A stretch of DNA of 64,000 nucleotides from Ralstonia sp. UNC404CL21Col (GTDB taxonomy: Bacteria > Pseudomonadota > Gammaproteobacteria > Burkholderiales > Burkholderiaceae), in contig NZ_JIBE01000004.1 in NCBI RefSeq assembly GCF_000620465.1, forward strand, positions 744,001 to 808,000. Direction: 5' to 3'. A program made the position numbers and the translations under genes. Below the pieces are notes generated by a model, which saw only the letters and a program-made list of their open reading frames with translations, did no database searches and was not told where the DNA came from. Positions 59,757 to 64,000 of this stretch are shown here, piece after piece (the first letter of the stretch is position 1; each line of letters opens with the position of its first letter).

Positions 59757-60677
59757 ATGCCCACTCGCCGCGCCTTCAACACCGGATTGCTTGCCATGCT
59801 AGGTTCCACCGCCCTTGCCGGCTGCGCCGCCACCGGCAGCAGCGACGCCACGCGCGGCACCTCTGGCCGCATCACTGCCATCGACACGCATGCGCATGTA
59901 TTCGAGCGCGGCTTGCCGCTGGCGGATGCGCGCCGCTATGCGCCCACGTATGACGCGCCGCTGCCGGCCTACCTGGCGCAGCTCGACGCGCATGGCGTGT
60001 CGCACGGTGTGCTGGTCCAGCCGAGCTTCCTGGGCGTCGACAACAGCTACCTGCTGGCTGCGCTCAAACAAGCGCCGCAGCGCTTGCGCGGCGTGGCCGT
60101 CATCGACCCGGCCGCGCCCGAAACCCTGCTCGCGCAGATGAATGCCGAGGGCATCGTCGGCATCCGCCTGAACCTGATCGGTGCGGCGGACCCGCAGTTG
60201 AAATCGCCCGTGTGGCAAGCCGCGCTGGCACGCCTGCATGCGCTGGGCTGGCATGTGGAACTGCACGTCGAGGCACGCCGCCTGCCCGCGCTGCTGCAGC
60301 CGCTGCTGGAAGCGAAGGTGAACGTGGTGGTCGATCATTTCGGCCGCCCCGACCCGGCGCTCGGCGTGGACGACCCAGGCTTTGCCGCCTTGCTCGCCGC
60401 CGGCCGCTCGCGCCGCGTGTGGGTGAAGATTTCCGGCGCATACCGGAATGGCGCCGACGGACGCGGGGAAGCCATCGCGCAGGCCGCCATGCCGCGCCTG
60501 AAAGACGCACTCGGCCTGGACCGCCTGGTATGGGGCAGCGACTGGCCGCACACGCAGTTCGAATCGCAGATCAACTACGACAAGATGTGGGCCTTCGCTG
60601 GCGTGCTGCTGCCCAGCGCAGCGGACCGCAAGCAGGTGCTGGTCGACACGCCCGCGCAGTTGTTCCGCTTCGTCTGA
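59757..60677 (+). CDS. Lipoprotein amidohydrolase (2-pyrone-dicarboxylate-lactonase-like)
   Basis: 306 residues. The leader MPTRRAFNTGLLAMLGSTAL ends in the lipobox LAGC (Cys22), with twin arginines at 4-5, so a Tat-exported lipoprotein is likely. The mature part is a metal-dependent TIM-barrel hydrolase of the Amidohydro_2 group: IDTHAHVFERG near 43, ELHVEA near 167, VVDHFGRPDP near 190 and LVWGSDWPHT near 260. Relatives hydrolyse lactones or decarboxylate aromatic acids, usually in the cytoplasm, so export is unusual. It is linked to the MFS carrier upstream. Confidence 0.83.
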   Translation: MPTRRAFNTGLLAMLGSTALAGCAATGSSDATRGTSGRITAIDTHAHVFERGLPLADARRYAPTYDAPLPAYLAQLDAHGVSHGVLVQPSFLGVDNSYLLAALKQAPQRLRGVAVIDPAAPETLLAQMNAEGIVGIRLNLIGAADPQLKSPVWQAALARLHALGWHVELHVEARRLPALLQPLLEAKVNVVVDHFGRPDPALGVDDPGFAALLAAGRSRRVWVKISGAYRNGADGRGEAIAQAAMPRLKDALGLDRLVWGSDWPHTQFESQINYDKMWAFAGVLLPSAADRKQVLVDTPAQLFRFV

Positions 60678-60795
60678 ACACGCAATAGCTGCAGCGCGCT
60701 TGCGCGATACCCCGTTTCGCGAATCACGAATTTCGCCGCGCGGGCCGCGCTCCTACACTGGCTGCTCCTCATCCCACAAGCCGTAAGGAGCAGCC

Positions 60796-61548
60796 ATGCA
60801 GCAGCATCGACTCGTCGACCAGCAATTCGGCCAAGTCGCCCAGGCCTACCTGACCAGCGCCGTGCACGCACAGGGCGCCGATCTGGACGCGCTGGCCGCG
60901 CTGGCGCAATCGGTGCCGCACGCCAAGGTGCTCGATCTGGGCTGCGGCGGCGGGCACGTGAGCTTTGCCATGGCGCCGCACGTGGCCACCATGGTGGCGT
61001 ACGACCTGTCGGAAGACATGCTGAGCGTGGTGGCCGCCGAAGCCGCGCGCCGCGGCCTCGCGCAATTGCACACGCAAGCCGGCCGCGCCGAGCGCCTGCC
61101 GTTTGACGATGCCGCGTTCGACATCGTTGCCACGCGTTTTTCCGCTCACCACTGGTACGACGTGCGCAAGGGCCTGGCCGAAGCACGCCGCGTGCTCAAA
61201 CCCGGCGGCACGCTCGTCGTTGTGGATATCGTCGCGCCGGAAGTACCGCTGCTCGACACGCTGCTGCAAACCGCCGAGGTGCTGCGCGATGCGTCGCACG
61301 TACGCGACTACCGTGTGTCTGAATGGCAGGCCATGCTGGTCGAGGCCGGTTTCCAGCCCGGCACGCCACGCACCTGGAAGCTGACGATGGCCTTCGACAG
61401 CTGGATCGCCCGCATCCGCACCCCGCAGGTCCGGGCCGATGCCATCCGCGACCTGTTCGACCGCGCCGCCGACGAAGCGCGCGCCTACTTTGCCGTGGCG
61501 CCCGACCATTCGTTTGCGATCGACGCGATGCTCATCGAGGCGACCTGA
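60796..61548 (+). CDS. Class I SAM-dependent methyltransferase
   Basis: 250 residues. The SAM-binding GxGxG lies in VLDLGCGGGHVSFAM near 45-59; acidic loop near YDLSEDML; FDIVATRFSAHHW near 113 is motif IV and LKPGGTLVVVDIVAP near 135 is motif VI. It belongs to the UbiE/YcgJ (Methyltransf_11) group with unknown acceptor. AAGGAG lies 6 nt before the ATG. A histidine kinase begins 225 bp downstream; the same pairing is seen in Ralstonia quorum sensing (PhcB with PhcS), but I cannot claim orthology. Confidence 0.88.
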   Translation: MQQHRLVDQQFGQVAQAYLTSAVHAQGADLDALAALAQSVPHAKVLDLGCGGGHVSFAMAPHVATMVAYDLSEDMLSVVAAEAARRGLAQLHTQAGRAERLPFDDAAFDIVATRFSAHHWYDVRKGLAEARRVLKPGGTLVVVDIVAPEVPLLDTLLQTAEVLRDASHVRDYRVSEWQAMLVEAGFQPGTPRTWKLTMAFDSWIARIRTPQVRADAIRDLFDRAADEARAYFAVAPDHSFAIDAMLIEAT

Positions 61549-61773
61549 ATCGTTTGAGCGGACGAGGCGCCTTCATCCTCCCTCATCCTTTTTGTCACAC
61601 CCGTTGGAGGGGTGGCCTGATACGGCGCCATTTTCAGGCTTTCGCTTAATCCTGAATGAAAAAAATGTGATATCGGAACACGTGTACGAACGCGGGGTTG
61701 CCGGTAGCCTTCCGGGTTACCGTCGACTCCGGTCGCCATTGGCGCGCGGCCATCGCGCCGACTTCCGATTTCC

Positions 61774-63159
61774 ATGTACGCCCTGTTTCCCGCCTTCGTC
61801 TCGTCGCTCTTCCTGTTCTACGGCGTCTACGTCGTGACCACGCGCGGCCGCACGCGCGCGAGCCTGGCGTTTCTCGGCATGACCACGCTCACATGCCTCT
61901 GGCAGGGCATCTGGGCGTTTCTCTTCCAGACGCATGACGTCGGCACAGCCCAGGTGCTCGCCAAGCTCGGCTGGATCGCCATCCTCGTCATGCCGACCAT
62001 GCTGTATCACTTTGCCGTGGAGGTGGCCGAAGCGCCGAGCGAGCGGCACTGGCTCCTGGCCGCCTATGCGCTGGATGCCGCGCTGATCGCGCTGCTGCTG
62101 ACCACCAACCTCGTCATCGATGGCGTGCACGCGTTCCACTTCGGTTTCTATCCGAAGGCGGGCGTGCTGGAGGCCGTGCATATCGCCCAGACAGTTGCGC
62201 TGGTCACGCGCGGCATGTGGGTGCTCTACCGCGAGCAGCGGCATGCCACCGCCGAAAAGCGCAAACGGTTGCTGACGTGCCTGTTCGGCGTCGGGCTGAT
62301 TTCGCTGGCAGCGGCCGACTACGCCGTCAACTACGGCGTTGCGTTCTACCCGCCGGGCGTGCTCCCGCTGGCCATTGCGCTGGGCATCATCGCCGTGGGC
62401 GTGGTCAAGTTCGACCTGATGCGCCCGTATGCACTGGCCGCCACCGTTGCACATGAAGTGCGTACGCCACTGACGACCATCCGCCTGCAGGCCGCCGAAA
62501 TCGCGCGCGCGTGGCCCGACGTCTACCGCGGCTATCAGCTCGCCATCGACAACGGCCTGTGCCAACCGCCGCAACATCCAGCCATGCTGGATCGCCTGTC
62601 CAAACTGGCGGGCGCCATCACGTCGGAAGTCGCATCCGCGCACAGCGTGATCGAAATGGCGTTGGCCTCCGTTACGCTGGAGCGCCTCGACCGGCGCACC
62701 TTTGCGGCCCACTCGCTGCGCGAATGCGTGGAGACAGCCGTGGCGCAGTATCCCTTTCAGGCCGGCGAGCGCGAACGCGTGCACGTGGAGGCCTTCAACG
62801 CCGACTGGCGCTTCGTGGGCTCCGACACGCTGCTGGTCTATGTGCTGTTCAACCTGTTGAAGAACGCGCTGCACGCCATCCAGATCGCGCGCAAGGGGCA
62901 CATCGAAATCTTCGCCCGTCACGATGGCGACAGCTACGTGCTCGTGGTGCGCGACAGCGCCACCGGCATTCCGCCCAGCGTGCAGCGCCGCATGTTCGAC
63001 CCATTCTTCTCGACCAAGCATGTCGGCAAGGGCTCGGGCGTGGGGCTGACATTCTGCCGCCGCGTCATGCAGGCATTCGGCGGGCGCATCCAGTGCGAAT
63101 CCGTGGTTGGGGAATACACGCTGTTCTCCATGCGGTTTCCCCAACCTCCTGCTATCTGA
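61774..63159 (+). CDS. Membrane sensor histidine kinase (LqsS/PhcS-like plan)
   Basis: 461 residues. Six to seven membrane helices fill 1-215 (the 7TM-type N-terminal sensor found in several kinases), directly followed by the dimerisation helix with His227 in AHEVRTPLTTI, N box NLLKNALHAI near 367, G1/G2 region (RDSATGIPP; FSTKHVGKGSGVGLTF) near 405-430. The membrane sensor attached almost directly to the H box is the plan of CqsS, LqsS and PhcS, kinases for fatty-acid-derived signals. No receiver domain is fused and no response regulator adjoins, so it is an orphan kinase here. Confidence 0.85.
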   Translation: MYALFPAFVSSLFLFYGVYVVTTRGRTRASLAFLGMTTLTCLWQGIWAFLFQTHDVGTAQVLAKLGWIAILVMPTMLYHFAVEVAEAPSERHWLLAAYALDAALIALLLTTNLVIDGVHAFHFGFYPKAGVLEAVHIAQTVALVTRGMWVLYREQRHATAEKRKRLLTCLFGVGLISLAAADYAVNYGVAFYPPGVLPLAIALGIIAVGVVKFDLMRPYALAATVAHEVRTPLTTIRLQAAEIARAWPDVYRGYQLAIDNGLCQPPQHPAMLDRLSKLAGAITSEVASAHSVIEMALASVTLERLDRRTFAAHSLRECVETAVAQYPFQAGERERVHVEAFNADWRFVGSDTLLVYVLFNLLKNALHAIQIARKGHIEIFARHDGDSYVLVVRDSATGIPPSVQRRMFDPFFSTKHVGKGSGVGLTFCRRVMQAFGGRIQCESVVGEYTLFSMRFPQPPAI

Positions 63160-63178
63160 CGTTCACACCTTCAGAGCG

Positions 63179-63685
63179 TCAGGACACGTGCGCCAGCTCC
63201 GGCAGCGTGTCCAGCTCGTACGCCTTCACGCGCGTGCGCACGTGGTCCGGCAACCGCTGAATCACGCGCTCAGCGTTGGCGCACACCACCTGCTGATACC
63301 CCAGCGACACCAGCCGCCCGCCTGAGACAAACCGGAACACCATGTAGAACGAGCACGGCTGCACCCGGAAGGTGTTCAGGTGGCATTCCACGCGCTGAAA
63401 CGGAAATGTCTCTTCAACGAATTCCTGATGCGCCAGCTTGGTCACGAAGATCACGCGTCCGCTCATGAGCAGATCTGCGTCAATGCATTCGTGGAACCAG
63501 CGCTCGCGCACCACGCCCTGCCACTCGAAATACCGGGCGAAATACGTATTGGCGTAGGCGTTGGAATCCTTCAGATAGACATCGAAGGCGTGTTGGAACG
63601 TCTGCTGCGCAGAAATGGCTTCGGGCAGCTCGGCATTGCGCAGATAGTGGTCGACAACTGTGGCAATGGATTGGCCTGTCGGCAT
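63179..63685 (-). CDS. Hotdog-fold acyl-CoA thioesterase-like protein
   Basis: 168 residues from MPTGQSIATVVDHYLRNAEL; GGAG lies 7 nt upstream, and the longer frame to 63919 has no start signals. The pattern DVYLKDSNAYANTYFARYFEWQGVV (in parts near 40-60) is the hotdog helix start of the 4HBT family, with VECHLNTFRVQPCSFYMVF as later strands. Members hydrolyse acyl-CoA or acyl-ACP esters. Convergent with the histidine kinase, 19 bp apart. Substrate unknown. Confidence 0.75.
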   Translation of the reverse strand: MPTGQSIATVVDHYLRNAELPEAISAQQTFQHAFDVYLKDSNAYANTYFARYFEWQGVVRERWFHECIDADLLMSGRVIFVTKLAHQEFVEETFPFQRVECHLNTFRVQPCSFYMVFRFVSGGRLVSLGYQQVVCANAERVIQRLPDHVRTRVKAYELDTLPELAHVS

Positions 63686-63816
63686 CGCATACTCCAAGAA
63701 TGGACTGGCTGCTGGCGGCAGCCGCGCATGTGCGGTGGTCCCGCGCATGTGTCCATTCTTCCGATGCACTTGCCGTTGCGTAACAAGGCAATGCCGTAGC
63801 CCTACGAACGGGCGGT

Positions 63817-64000
63817 CTACTCCCGGCCCGCAACACTCCGCAGCCCCGGCGGCCCCTGGTGAAAGCGGAATGTATTGCGCCCGTTGCGCTTGGCATCGTA
63901 GAGCGCCGCATCGGCCCATTCGAAAAGCACGTCCAGTCGTTCGTCGCCAGGCGTGAGCGTGACGGCACCGGCTGACAGCGTGACGTACGGCGCAGCAACG
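63817..64000 (-). CDS. GGDEF domain protein (C-terminal end only)
   Basis: The last 61 codons of a minus-strand gene entering from the right edge. The visible protein reads PYVTLSAGAVTLTPGDERL, then WADAALYDAKRNGRNTFRF and ends GLRSVAGRE. The A-D-x-A-L-Y-x-A-K-x-x-G-R-N signature is the end of a GGDEF diguanylate cyclase domain. The catalytic motif and any sensor lie outside the window. Confidence 0.85.
   Translation of the reverse strand, partial: VAAPYVTLSAGAVTLTPGDERLDVLFEWADAALYDAKRNGRNTFRFHQGPPGLRSVAGRE

Noticed and set aside
60796-63159. phcB-phcS of the phcBSRQ quorum-sensing operon
   Set aside because: The genes are 225 bp apart, phcR and phcQ are missing and the next gene is convergent. 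Only a general resemblance is claimed.

Overview
The window is high-GC chromosomal DNA from a beta-proteobacterium, almost certainly a Ralstonia of the pickettii group. The strongest pointer is a class D beta-lactamase of the OXA-60 family with a divergent ORF-RP3-like regulator, an arrangement known from Ralstonia pickettii. The paired cyanophycin synthetases, an OpgD-like glucan protein and feoAB fit the same group. I see no phage, insertion sequence, CRISPR array, tRNA or rRNA; coding style is even throughout.

Layout. 1-534: start of a flavin reductase gene leaving the window. 625-1136: a composite inverted-repeat element. 1181-9551: cyanophycin module, two cphA paralogues on the minus strand, divergent from an ABC exporter-like gene and a DUF1854 gene. 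9622-15856: envelope and beta-lactam block (serine hydrolase, opgD, pilin-like protein, blaOXA, its putative regulator). 15926-21277: small regulator-led units: MarR with pyroglutamyl peptidase; MarR divergent from an AhpD-like/GNAT/azoreductase operon; a YqjI-like PadR regulator with a siderophore-interacting reductase. 21481-26643: PAS chemoreceptor and a large sensor with degenerate GGDEF and intact EAL. 27263-31477: iron block, Fur-box promoter with feoA-feoB-small Cys-rich protein, two small unknowns, a Fur-family regulator and a probable Fur-controlled small RNA. 31541-36658: MFS carrier, deaminase, LysR regulator, ahpF and ahpC behind an OxyR-like promoter.

36956-58318 is a 21-kb alpha-glucan/trehalose cluster all on the plus strand: glgA, glgE, treS-maltokinase fusion, glgB, a second inverted-repeat element enclosing a 21-bp minisatellite, then glgX, treZ, malQ and treY. 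Most junctions overlap by 4 bp. The enzymes form a cycle: trehalose to maltose and maltose 1-phosphate (TreS-Mak), to linear glucan (GlgE), branching (GlgB), debranching and chain remodelling (GlgX, MalQ), and back to trehalose (TreY, TreZ). No glgC is present.

58454-64000: MFS carrier, lipoprotein amidohydrolase, SAM methyltransferase, a membrane histidine kinase without a partner regulator, a hotdog thioesterase and the C-terminal end of a GGDEF protein.

The signals I consider most novel are the two composite inverted-repeat elements, whose hairpins covary across four copies; the 21-bp minisatellite trapped inside one of them; the structured RNA driven by a promoter whose whole spacer is a Fur box; and the three GTNAC repeats between blaOXA and its regulator. 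All identifications come from reading the sequence and remembered families; no database search was run.
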